Below, one piece after another: positions 9,029 to 16,345 of a stretch of DNA of 64,000 nucleotides. The notes under the pieces were generated by a model that saw nothing but the letters and a program-made list of their open reading frames with translations, was not told the origin of the DNA and did not search any database. Every line of letters begins with the position of its first letter. Within the stretch, counting starts at the first letter, position 1. Position numbers and translations under genes: made by a program. The DNA is from Xanthomonas sp. SI (lineage in GTDB: Bacteria > Pseudomonadota > Gammaproteobacteria > Xanthomonadales > Xanthomonadaceae). The stretch covers positions 124,001 to 188,000 of the forward strand of contig NZ_CP051261.1 in the NCBI RefSeq assembly GCF_014236855.1, in the 5' to 3' direction.

Positions 9029-9057
9029 TTTTCAGTACCTCAGGCCGGAGACCCGTC

Positions 9058-9336
9058 ATGTCGAAACAAGCCGTGTTCACCATGAAGCTTGAGTCCGAAT
9101 TGCGCGACGAATTCGTCGCCGAGGCCGAGGCGGTGCATCGGCCGGCGTCGCAGGTGCTGCGTGAACTGATGCGTGAGTTCGTGCAACGCCAGCGCGAATC
9201 GCGCGAGCACGAGGCGTTCCTGCGCAGCAAGGTGGAGGCCGGTCGCAGATCGATGCAGGCGGGACAGGGGCGACCGAACGACGAGGTCGAGGCTGAGTTC
9301 GCCGCGCGACGGGCGGGCGTGACGCGCAACGGATGA
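9058..9336 (+). CDS. Ribbon-helix-helix antitoxin
   Basis: A 92-residue protein whose N-terminal 45 residues (VFTMKLESELRDEFVAEAEA, then SQVLRELMREFV) fit the strand-helix-helix layout of RHH repressors such as CopG/ParD. The C-terminal half is charged and is the likely toxin-binding tail. It overlaps the next gene by ATGA, so the two are translationally coupled. The expected role is to neutralise the toxin and repress the shared promoter. Confidence 0.87.
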   Translation: MSKQAVFTMKLESELRDEFVAEAEAVHRPASQVLRELMREFVQRQRESREHEAFLRSKVEAGRRSMQAGQGRPNDEVEAEFAARRAGVTRNG

Positions 9337-9617
9337 AGGTCGTCTGGACGCCAGAGGCACAGCAGGATCGTGTCGATATCTGGAAGTATGTTGCGGCCGA
9401 TAACCAGGGGGCGGCCGTTCGCTTGGACGAATTATTCAGCGAGGCGGCCCTTACCTTGGAGCGGTACGCCATGCTCGGTCGACCCGGAAGAATCGCCGGC
9501 ACCCGCGAACTGATCCCGCATGAGCACTATTGCCTGGTCTACGAAATAGACGGCGAAACGGTGTGGATACTGGCCTTGATCCACACCGCGCGCCTGTGGC
9601 CACCCGTGCGGGATTGA
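9333..9617 (+). CDS. RelE/ParE family toxin
   Basis: A 94-residue protein starting MKVVWTPEAQQDRVDIWKYVA, the family's first strand and helices, and containing LGRPGRIAGTRELIPHEHYCLVYEI and a final ILALIHTARLWPP strand, which is the conserved ParE/RelE core. It is the usual length. Relatives either cleave mRNA at the ribosome (RelE) or poison gyrase (ParE), and the sequence alone does not decide. It starts 4 nt inside the antitoxin gene. A repeat block follows directly. Confidence 0.92.
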   Translation: MKVVWTPEAQQDRVDIWKYVAADNQGAAVRLDELFSEAALTLERYAMLGRPGRIAGTRELIPHEHYCLVYEIDGETVWILALIHTARLWPPVRD

Positions 9618-9659
9618 GGCAGGGATCGGGGCGGGCGGGCGTAGCCTCGTGCGCCCAAG

Positions 9660-9905
9660 CTCTGCGAGACGCTTTCGCGCCGTACCCTCACCCCAACCCC
9701 TCTCCCGAGGGGAGAGGGGCTATGGCTGTTCCCTTCTCCCATCGGGAGAAGGTGGCCCGCAGGGCCGGATGAGGGTACGGGCACAGCCCCGTGCACTCAA
9801 ACTCCGCGAGACGCTTTCGCGCCTTACCCTTACCCTTACCCCAACCCCAACCCCAACCCCAACCCCAACCCCAACCCCAACCCCTCTCCCGAGGGGAGAG
9901 GGGCT
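9660..9905. repeat. Composite intergenic repeat, nearly two units
   Basis: The block consists of CCCTCACCCCAACCCC, a hairpin CCCCTCTCCC/GGGGAGAGGGG, a second hairpin CCCTTCTCCC/GGGAGAAGG, CCCGCAGGG, GGATGAGGGT, and a CTCCGCGAGACGCTTTCGCG segment. One full unit of roughly 140 bp is followed by a second that starts again and stops after the first hairpin. The same unit occurs in the opposite direction at 32336-32760, in four copies at 55195-55735, and as fragments in recB and recD. Confidence 0.9.
9827..9880. repeat. Telomere-like hexanucleotide tract: two CCCTTA and seven CCCCAA units
   Basis: Within the second unit of the composite repeat, the normal CCCTCACCCCAACCCC stretch is replaced by two CCCTTA units (9827-9838) followed by seven perfect CCCCAA units (9839-9880). 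The minus strand therefore carries (TTGGGG)7, which can fold as a G-quadruplex. It lies between the convergent ends of a toxin gene and a DUF6882 gene. Confidence 0.95.
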
Positions 9906-9919
9906 ATGCGTGGCGGTCG

Positions 9920-10639
9920 TTACTTTTTCCAGAACTGCCACTTCGGCGCCGGCTTGCTCGCCGCCGCCGTGGGGGTTTGCTGCGGCGCCAGGGTGCCTTG
10001 CAATTGGGTCAAGCGATCCAGCGCATCGAAGCCAAGCGTGATCCGGCTGCCGCCGCGCGTGGCCACCGTCTGCTCGGATTCGCGCTGCAGCGCATAGCCC
10101 TGGTCGTCGAGAAAGCCCTCGGTCATCGCGCGGTGGTCGAGCGGGAACTGCGCGATCAATTGTCCGAGCAGGCTGAGCACACGCGGGTCGTCGCAAGGCG
10201 CGAACACCGTTGCCGGAACGTCGTCGACCAGGAAGAACAGCGCGCCGCCGCGGTACGGGCCGCGGTAGTAGCAGCGCGCGCTCAGCGCAGCGGCGAGCAG
10301 GGCCAGCGTGTGGCCGTCGTCTTCGAGCGGCAGCGAGGCCGTGGCTAGTTCGGCCGGACCATCGCGCTCGCCACGCTCGCGCAGCGCGTTCGCCGCGACC
10401 AGCAGGTACTCGGGCAGGTTGCTGGCGGTGTTGGCCCAGGCCCACAGCCAACTGGCGCTGTCCTCGGCGGCGCTGCCCAGCAATTGCACCGGGAAGTGCA
10501 GGTCGTCGCCGAAGTGCGCAACGCCTTCGGCCAGATCCAGGCGCCAGCCGCGTTCGCCGAGCAGGTCGGCCAGCGCCATCTGCCGGGCGAAGGCGCTGCC
10601 GATGTGGCGCGCCAGCAGGGTCTGGAAGGACGGCGTCAT
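9920..10639 (-). CDS. DUF6882 domain-containing protein
   Basis: A 239-residue soluble protein starting MTPSFQTLLARHIG. The middle holds the WLWAWAN block (about residues 67-73) typical of DUF6882 proteins, followed by an alanine-rich helical region and a C-terminal tail ending KWQFWKK. Function is unknown. It overlaps the upstream permease gene by ATGA, so the pair is an operon, but the context does not point to a specific role. Confidence 0.75.
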   Translation of the reverse strand: MTPSFQTLLARHIGSAFARQMALADLLGERGWRLDLAEGVAHFGDDLHFPVQLLGSAAEDSASWLWAWANTASNLPEYLLVAANALRERGERDGPAELATASLPLEDDGHTLALLAAALSARCYYRGPYRGGALFFLVDDVPATVFAPCDDPRVLSLLGQLIAQFPLDHRAMTEGFLDDQGYALQRESEQTVATRGGSRITLGFDALDRLTQLQGTLAPQQTPTAAASKPAPKWQFWKK

Positions 10640-12060
10640 TGCTGCGTTTCCCCGCGCCGCAGCAGGCTGTGGCGTCGCCCGTAGAGCAGATAGACGACCA
10701 CGCCGATCGCGTTCCACAGCGCGAACCATTTCTGCGTAGTGTGCGGCAGGCTCCAGAACAGGTACAGGCAGCCGCCGATCGCCAGCGGTGCGACCACCCA
10801 CGCCAGCGGCGTGCGGAACTTGCGCTCGCGGCCGGGCTCGCGCACGCGCAGCACCAGCAGGCACGCGGCGACCGCGATGAACGCGGCCAGGGTGCCGGCG
10901 TTGGCCAGCGCGGCGATCTCGTCCAGCCGCGCCACGCCGGCCAGCGCCGCCACCAGGATCGCGGTGAACAGCGTGGTCGCCACCGGCGTGCCGGTGCGCG
11001 CGCTGACCTTGGACAGGCCGCGCGGCAGCAGCCCGTCGCGCGACATCACGAAGAAGATCCGGCTCTGCCCGTACAGGAACGCCAGCAGCACCGTCGGCAG
11101 TGCGATCACCGCGACGATTCCGATCGCCGCGGCTGCCTGGCCATGGCCCAGTTCGCGCAGGATCAGCGCCAGCGGCTCGGAGCTCTTGCCGAACACGGTG
11201 AAGCTCATCGCGCCCACCGCGGCCAGCGCCACCAGCACGTAGATCAGCGTGCAGCCGACCATCGAGCCGATGATGCCGATCGACAGGTCGCGCCCGGGAT
11301 TCTTGGTTTCCTCGGCCGCGGTGGAAATCGCATCGAAGCCGTAGAAGGCGAAGAAGATGATCGCCGCCGCCGCCATCACCCCGCGCTCCACGCCATCGCC
11401 GCCCAGCGTCTTGGGGAATCCGTACGGCATGAACGGCTGCAGGTTCTCGCTGTTGAAGGCCGGCAGCGCGATGGCGACGAACACGCCCAGCGCCACGATC
11501 TTGAGCAACACCAGCACCGCGTTGAGCGTGGCGCTCTCCTTGGTGCCGGCCATCAGCATGCCCGCGACCAGGAAGGTGATCACCACCGCTGGCAGGTTCA
11601 CGATGCCGCCGGCATGCGGTCCGGCGACCAGCGCATGCGGCATCTGCACGCCCAGCCATTGCAGGAAGCCGACGAAGTAGCCCGACCATCCCACCGCCAC
11701 CGTGCTGACCACCAGCGAGTACTCCAGGATCAGGCTCCAGCCGACCACCCAGGCGATGCTCTCGCCGAGCGCGATGTAGCTGTAGGTGTAGGCGCTGCCG
11801 GCGGCCGGCATCATCGTCGCCATCTCCGCGTAGGCCAGCGCGGCGCAGGCGCAGATCGCCCCGGCCACCGCGAACGACACCAGCACCGCGGGCCCGGCCT
11901 TGTCGGCGCCGACCCCGATCAGGGTGTAGATGCCGGTGCCGACGATCGCGCCGATGCCCAGCGCCACCAGGTGCGGCCAGCTCAGCGTGGGCACCAGCCG
12001 GCGCCCGGCTTCGTGGACGGTGACCAGATCGAGCGACTTGCGCCGGAACAGGAACGACAT
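10636..12060 (-). CDS. APC family amino-acid permease
   Basis: A 474-residue protein with about 12 to 14 hydrophobic segments. The first membrane helix has the substrate-binding GIGAIVGTGIYTLIG motif of the APC superfamily, and the sequence follows the cationic amino-acid transporter (YfnA/CAT-like) pattern, including FFAFYGFDAISTAAEETKNP in the middle and YGQSRIFFVMSRDGLLP near helix 8-9. It imports amino acids by proton coupling; the exact substrate is unknown. It is the first gene of a two-gene unit with DUF6882. Confidence 0.9.
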   Translation of the reverse strand: MSFLFRRKSLDLVTVHEAGRRLVPTLSWPHLVALGIGAIVGTGIYTLIGVGADKAGPAVLVSFAVAGAICACAALAYAEMATMMPAAGSAYTYSYIALGESIAWVVGWSLILEYSLVVSTVAVGWSGYFVGFLQWLGVQMPHALVAGPHAGGIVNLPAVVITFLVAGMLMAGTKESATLNAVLVLLKIVALGVFVAIALPAFNSENLQPFMPYGFPKTLGGDGVERGVMAAAAIIFFAFYGFDAISTAAEETKNPGRDLSIGIIGSMVGCTLIYVLVALAAVGAMSFTVFGKSSEPLALILRELGHGQAAAAIGIVAVIALPTVLLAFLYGQSRIFFVMSRDGLLPRGLSKVSARTGTPVATTLFTAILVAALAGVARLDEIAALANAGTLAAFIAVAACLLVLRVREPGRERKFRTPLAWVVAPLAIGGCLYLFWSLPHTTQKWFALWNAIGVVVYLLYGRRHSLLRRGETQQ

Positions 12061-12206
12061 GCGGGCCTCGGGGAGCGACAGGACAAGCCCGCGAGTGTCG
12101 CCGAATGCGGTGCAGCAATGCTATGCCCGGCCGCCCTTGTCAGCCGGCGGGGCTGCGGCGAAGGAGGACGCCATCGCGACGCGCGGCAACGTCGCCGTCG
12201 CGCTCG

Positions 12207-12830
12207 CTACAACCCGATCCGCTCGGCCAGCCGCACCAGTTCGGCGAGCGACCCGGCTTTCATCTTGCGCATCGCCTGGCCGCGCCGCACCTTGACCGTG
12301 ATCTCGCTGAGCTGCAGCCGCGCGGCGACCTGCTTGTTCAACAACCCCTGCACCACCAGCCGGGTCACCTCCTGCTCGCCCGCGGTCAGCGTCGCCCAGC
12401 GGTCGCGCAGTTCGGCGAGCGCAGCCTCGCGCTGGCGGCGCTCGCGGTCGCGGGCGATGCCGTGCTGGATCGCGTCGAGCAGGTCCTGGTCGCGGAACGG
12501 CTTGGTCAGGAATTCGATCGCGCCGTTCTTCATCGCTTCCACGCTCATCGCGATGTCGCCGTGGCCGGTGATGAAGATGGTCGGCAGGTTCAGCCCGGCC
12601 TCCAACAGCTGCCGGTGGAATTCCATGCCGCTCTGCCCGGGCATGCGGATGTCCAGCACCATGCAGCTGGGTACGTCGGCCAGGTCGTGCAGCAGGAACT
12701 CGCGGCTGGACCCGAACGCGTGCACGTGCAGGTCCACCGAGGCGAACAGGTCTTCCAGCGCGGCGCGGATCGAGGCGTCGTCGTCGATCAGATACACCAC
12801 CGGGCGCTGTTCGGGAAGCGGCAGGTTCAT
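12207..12830 (-). CDS. FixJ/NarL-type response regulator
   Basis: A 207-residue protein with an N-terminal receiver domain: acidic pocket IDDD at 15-18, phospho-acceptor aspartate 60 in VLDIRMPG, a GHGD switch threonine region near 90, and lysine in FLTKPF near 111. The C-terminal LuxR-type helix-turn-helix reads LTAGEQEVTRLVVQGLLNKQVA, with NKQVA as the recognition-helix start. It overlaps its kinase gene by ATGA. The target genes are not shown; the MgtC operon upstream is a plausible one. Confidence 0.93.
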   Translation of the reverse strand: MNLPLPEQRPVVYLIDDDASIRAALEDLFASVDLHVHAFGSSREFLLHDLADVPSCMVLDIRMPGQSGMEFHRQLLEAGLNLPTIFITGHGDIAMSVEAMKNGAIEFLTKPFRDQDLLDAIQHGIARDRERRQREAALAELRDRWATLTAGEQEVTRLVVQGLLNKQVAARLQLSEITVKVRRGQAMRKMKAGSLAELVRLAERIGL

Positions 12831-13909
12831 GGGCGTGCTCCTGGTTTTGCGATCGGCAGGCAGACGCCGAACACCGCGCCGCACGGACTGCGCGGCGCGG
12901 CCCAGATGCGCCCGCCGCTGGCTTCGACGATGCTGCGGCTGATGCTCAGGCCGATCCCGATGCCGTCGGGCTTGGTGGTCCAGAACGCGTCGAACAGGCG
13001 CGCCTGCGTCTCGGTCGACAGGCCGACGCCGGCATCGGCCACGGTCAGCCGCAGCGACCCCGCATCCTCCTGCGCGGTGCCGACCCAGATCGACCGCGCA
13101 TCGGCCGGCGTGTGCGCCATCGCTTCCATCGCGTTCAACAACAGATTCACCACCACCTGCTGGATCTGCACCCGATCGGCCAGCACCGGCGGCAGCGCCG
13201 GCGCCAGTTCCATCCGCACCGCGATGGCGTTGCGCTCCAGCTCGCCGCGCGACAGCGCCAGCACGTCCAGCACCGCGGCGTTGAGGTCGAACGCGCTCTT
13301 GCGCGGCGCCTCGCCCTTGCTGAGGCTGCGGATGCGCGCGATCACCTCGCTGGCGCGGTTGGCGTCGTCGAGGATCCGCTGCAACGCCGCCTGCGCCCGC
13401 TCCAGGTTCGGCGGCTGCTGGCCCAGCCAGCGCTGGCAAGCATTGCCGCTGGTGACGATCGCGGCCAGCGGCTGGTTGACCTCGTGCGCGATGGAGGCGG
13501 TCAGGCTGCCCAGGCTGCGCGCGCGCGCCAGACGCAGCAGTTGCGCCTGCGCTTCATGCGCGGCCGCCTTGGCGCGTTCCATCTGCACCGCGATGGACGT
13601 GGTCACCGCCACCACCGCGATGCTGATGGCCGAGTTGATCACGCCCACCCGGTACGCGCCGGCGGAGCTGAGCTGGAAGCTGAGCACGATCAGCACGATG
13701 CAGGCGCCGGCGAGCAGCAGCATGCCCGCGCGGGTGAGCAACCGCACCGCGAACAGGATCACCACCGTGTAGAACAACGCGGCGGCCACCCCGTAATCGG
13801 TCAGCGTATCGGCAGCGAAGATCGCGCCCAGCGCCAGCAGCAGCGCCGCCAGCGCGAGCAGGCGGCGATGCGGCGAGAGCGAAGTGAAGCAGCGGGTCAT
13901 CGGCGTCAT
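12827..13909 (-). CDS. Membrane histidine kinase, FixL-like core
   Basis: A 360-residue protein beginning MTPMTRCF. Four hydrophobic segments lie between residues 17 and 105, with only short loops and no large periplasmic sensor. A dimerisation/phospho-acceptor helix has SIAHEVNQPLAAI with His 142. The N box is NLLLNAMEAM, with VADAGVGLS (G1) and GIGIGLSIS (G2) following. All catalytic boxes are intact. The AHEVNQP form is that of FixL/DctB-type kinases paired with FixJ-like regulators, which matches the next gene. Sensing would have to be in the membrane or cytoplasm. An upstream in-frame start exists, but this ATG begins the ordered sequence. The MgtC-family gene ends 34 nt upstream. Confidence 0.92.
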   Translation of the reverse strand: MTPMTRCFTSLSPHRRLLALAALLLALGAIFAADTLTDYGVAAALFYTVVILFAVRLLTRAGMLLLAGACIVLIVLSFQLSSAGAYRVGVINSAISIAVVAVTTSIAVQMERAKAAAHEAQAQLLRLARARSLGSLTASIAHEVNQPLAAIVTSGNACQRWLGQQPPNLERAQAALQRILDDANRASEVIARIRSLSKGEAPRKSAFDLNAAVLDVLALSRGELERNAIAVRMELAPALPPVLADRVQIQQVVVNLLLNAMEAMAHTPADARSIWVGTAQEDAGSLRLTVADAGVGLSTETQARLFDAFWTTKPDGIGIGLSISRSIVEASGGRIWAAPRSPCGAVFGVCLPIAKPGARP

Positions 13910-13943
13910 GGCGGTGGGCGAATGCTGGTGCGGGGCCGAGCGA

Positions 13944-14672
13944 TCAGCCTTCGGCCCCGGCGTTCCAGAACGCCTGTTGTACACCGGGTTCGCCTTCCAG
14001 GTGCTGGATCACCGTATCCAGCTCTTCGGCGCGCACCGCGGTCGCGTACAGCGTCGCGGCGATCTCCACGTCGTGCTGGCCGAACGGATGCTGGTCCACC
14101 TCGCGCGCCGGGTAGTGGGCGGCTTCCAGCAGCTCGATCAGCCGCTCGCGCACCGCACCGTGCACGCCGCGGGCGCAGATCACGTAGAACACGTAGGTCG
14201 CCTCGATCGAGGATTCCTCCAGCGGCCGGCGGTTGATCCGGTTCACCACCGGGCGCAGCAAGGTGTTGCTGAGCAGCACGAACACCGCCGCCAGTACCGC
14301 CTCGGCGACCAGCCCGGCGCCGGCGCAGGCGCCGACCGCGCCCGACCCCCACAGCGTGGCCGCGGTGTTCAGGCCGGTGACATTGGCGCCTTCCTTCATG
14401 ATCGCGCCGGCACCGAGGAAGCCGATGCCGGAGACCACGTAGGCCACCACCTGCACCGCGCCCTGGGTGCCGCCATGGATCTCGAACAGGCGGTCGCCGA
14501 GCGAGACGAAGATGGCCGCGCCGACCGCGACCAGGGTGTTGGTGCGCAGGCCGGCGGTGCGCTGCCGCACCTGCCGCTCGAAGCCGATGACCGCGCCCAG
14601 CGCGAAGGCGGTGGACAGGCTCACCAGGGTGTCGAGCAGCGAGGCGAGATTGAACAGGCGCAGCGCTTCCAT
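13944..14672 (-). CDS. MgtC/SapB family membrane protein
   Basis: A 242-residue protein. Hydrophobic helices from about residue 13 to 125 carry the family fingerprint: FALGAVIGFERQVRQRTAGLRTNTLV, then VSGIGFLGAGAIMKEG and GLNTAATLWGSGAVG. The C-terminal 90 residues form a soluble, ACT-like domain as in Salmonella MgtC. MgtC proteins protect cells in low Mg2+ and acid by acting on the F-ATPase or other targets rather than by carrying Mg2+. The start codon overlaps the stop of the upstream gene by 1 nt (TGATG), showing coupling. A two-component pair follows directly, and a leader ORF with hairpin precedes the unit. Confidence 0.92.
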   Translation of the reverse strand: MEALRLFNLASLLDTLVSLSTAFALGAVIGFERQVRQRTAGLRTNTLVAVGAAIFVSLGDRLFEIHGGTQGAVQVVAYVVSGIGFLGAGAIMKEGANVTGLNTAATLWGSGAVGACAGAGLVAEAVLAAVFVLLSNTLLRPVVNRINRRPLEESSIEATYVFYVICARGVHGAVRERLIELLEAAHYPAREVDQHPFGQHDVEIAATLYATAVRAEELDTVIQHLEGEPGVQQAFWNAGAEG

Positions 14673-15100
14673 CAGCGCGGCGACCGGTGGCGGAGCGGAT
14701 GGGTCATCGCAATGCCTGCGGATATGTCGGGCGACAGGGACCGGGCATGATGCGGCAGATGCGTGGCAATCGCGCGTCGCAGCGCCGCCGCCGAATCCGA
14801 CCACCAGCCCAGCGCCCGCTGCCGCCAGCCCGGCAGCGCCGCCATGGCGGGACCGGGCTGGCGCAGGCGCCGCCGCGCCGACCGCGATAGACGCACCAGT
14901 ACGCGGATGCGGTCCTCGCCCGGCAGCAGCGACAGCGCATCGGCGAGAACGCGCGCGGGGAAGCCGGACAAGGCCCTGGCGAACGCGCGCACGCCATGGG
15001 CGGCGAGCAGCTGGGACAGGATGTCGGCGCGGTGCATGGCCACCGCCGCGCGCAGGGCGCGGTGCAGGGCGCGTTGGAAACGGGACGTGTACAGCAGCAT
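14672..15100 (-). CDS. Basic hypothetical protein ahead of mgtC-like gene
   Basis: A 142-residue, arginine-rich protein starting MLLYTSRFQRALHRALRAAV. It has a strong AGGAGG ribosome site 5 nt before ATG and its stop overlaps the MgtC-family start by 1 nt, so it is very probably translated. No signal peptide or long membrane helix is evident; the predicted content is helical with two Trp near residue 97. I do not recognise a family. The first part of its ribosome site lies in a 9-bp hairpin, so its translation is likely controlled, and that of mgtC with it. Confidence 0.65.
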   Translation of the reverse strand: MLLYTSRFQRALHRALRAAVAMHRADILSQLLAAHGVRAFARALSGFPARVLADALSLLPGEDRIRVLVRLSRSARRRLRQPGPAMAALPGWRQRALGWWSDSAAALRRAIATHLPHHARSLSPDISAGIAMTHPLRHRSPR

Positions 15101-15108
15101 GAGAACCT

Positions 15109-15131
15109 CCTTCCGGCGCGCTGCCGGAAGG
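15109..15131 (-). promoter_or_regulatory. Hairpin covering the ribosome site of the MgtC-operon first gene
   Basis: In the minus-strand RNA, CCUUCCGGC (15131-15123) pairs perfectly with GCCGGAAGG (15117-15109) across a 5-nt loop. The 3' arm includes the first three bases of the AGGAGG ribosome site (15111-15106) for ATG 15100. The hairpin begins 6 nt after the stop of the 36-codon leader ORF, so a ribosome finishing that ORF would sit on it. No run of U follows, so it is not an intrinsic terminator. Confidence 0.75.
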
Positions 15132-15137
15132 AACGCC

Positions 15138-15248
15138 TCAACCTTGCGGATGGGCGGACGTCTCCGGGGCGGGACCGGGCAAGCGTGAAAAGGACAGCGC
15201 AGGCGGGAGCGTGGCGATGGCGCCGCGCGGATGCGGGTCGGGGTCCAT
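15138..15248 (-). CDS. Putative Mg2+-responsive leader peptide (MDPDPHP...), 36 residues
   Basis: A short ORF with a strong AGGAG ribosome site 6 nt before its ATG. The peptide begins MDPDPHPRG and contains seven further prolines. This is the pattern of the Salmonella MgtL leader (which begins MEPDPTP), whose alternating acidic/proline start destabilises ribosomes when Mg2+ is low and so controls mgtA. Here the ORF stands just upstream of a small basic protein and an MgtC-family gene, and is followed by a hairpin that overlaps the next ribosome site. Seen directly: ORF, ribosome site, motif, hairpin, downstream MgtC. Inferred: Mg2+-dependent abortion of translation as the signal. It is not a homologue in the ordinary sense; only the start is alike. 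Confidence 0.6.
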   Translation of the reverse strand: MDPDPHPRGAIATLPPALSFSRLPGPAPETSAHPQG

Positions 15249-15577
15249 GGCGGTCTCCTGATGAGGGCGGAACGTGCGCGGTTGCGGCGTCGGCGACGGA
15301 CGCAGGCCTCGCGGGCGTGGACGCAGCGGCGGCGTCGGCGCTGCGGCAAGACACGGCATCCGTACGTCGCCAACGCGGGCGGCAGTGGGGATGCACGGGG
15401 TCTTGCCGCGGTGCCCGGGATGCAGCTTCGCGACGCGGCAAAGCTTGGCATACGTGGCCGGGCGCCGGCCACCGCGCATGCGGCGCTTTTTCATGGCCAT
15501 GCGCATCGCCGGCCTATACCAACGTATCGCCGCGGGCAAAGGTAGTGCCGCGGCGGCACGCACTGCGCGAGGACCAG
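15249..15577. other. Gene-free stretch, likely promoter and 5' leader of the MgtC operon
   Basis: This 329-nt stretch between the end of the glutathione S-transferase gene and the leader ORF is on the same strand as both. It is very GC-rich, with many short GC palindromes. A weak TATAGG-like element near 15510-15520 on the minus strand could be a -10 box, but no convincing promoter or known Mg2+ riboswitch can be read by eye. Confidence 0.4.
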
Positions 15578-16198
15578 CTACGGCATGCCGTTGCGTCCGT
15601 GCGCCAGAAAGCCCGGTCGTGCCGACAGGCGTTCGTAGTACGCGGTCACCGCCGGCAGCGGCGGCCGCGACATCGGCGTGGCCATCCAGCGCTGGGTGGA
15701 CAGGCCGAGCACGATGTCGGCCACGGTGAAGTCCGCGCCCGCCGCGTAGGCGCCGGTGCGCTGCAGCTGCGCGTCGAGAATGCCCATGTGCCGGTGCCAA
15801 CCGGCCACGCCCTGCGCCAGCGCCTGCGCATCGCGATGCGCGGGGCTGTCGCGGACCAGCGCCATGAACGCGTAGCGCCATGCGTTGTTGAGTTCGGCCT
15901 GCCAGTCCATCCACTGCTCGACCGTTGCCCGCGCCTGCGGCGCGGTCGGCAGCAGGTCCGCGCGCTGCTGGCGCGCCGCCAGGTAGCGGCAGATGCTGTT
16001 GGATTCCCACAGCACGAAGTCGCCATCGCGCAGCACCGGTACCATCGCGTTCGGGTTCAACGCGCGGAATTCCGGCGTGTCCACCTCAGCGAAGCCGGCG
16101 CCGTAGGGCAGCTGCTCGATCGCCAGGTCCAGTTCCGCGCACAGCCACAGCACCTTGCGCACGTTGATCGAAGAGGATTTGCCGTAGAGGGTGAGCAT
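15578..16198 (-). CDS. Glutathione S-transferase family protein
   Basis: A 206-residue protein with an N-terminal thioredoxin-like half (MLTLYGKSSSINVRKVLWLC, with SSSINVRK as the glutathione-activating Ser region; cis-proline in NAMVPVLRDGDFVLWESNSI, where ES binds the gamma-glutamyl group) and a C-terminal all-helical half ending in a DFTVADIVLGLSTQRW block. Length and order are normal for a bacterial GST. It probably conjugates or reduces electrophiles with glutathione. It stands alone on the minus strand, 147 nt from the divergent rmuC. Confidence 0.92.
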   Translation of the reverse strand: MLTLYGKSSSINVRKVLWLCAELDLAIEQLPYGAGFAEVDTPEFRALNPNAMVPVLRDGDFVLWESNSICRYLAARQQRADLLPTAPQARATVEQWMDWQAELNNAWRYAFMALVRDSPAHRDAQALAQGVAGWHRHMGILDAQLQRTGAYAAGADFTVADIVLGLSTQRWMATPMSRPPLPAVTAYYERLSARPGFLAHGRNGMP

Positions 16199-16345
16199 GC
16201 AATCAGGGCCGGGTGCGGGCGAAGCAGCGTGCACCGGCGCGAGTGCCGGCGCAAGACGGCCGTGTCGGCGGCTGTGTGCCGGTCCCGGCTGCGGATGGTG
16301 CTCGCGTGGCGCAGCGGCTGAGACGCGGCCGGCTACACTGGCGGC

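Noticed and set aside
9649..10041. A 130-codon frame with a Thr-Pro repeat run
   Set aside because: The whole frame is translated composite repeat and CCCCAA tract, with no ribosome site, and it overlaps the end of the DUF6882 gene.
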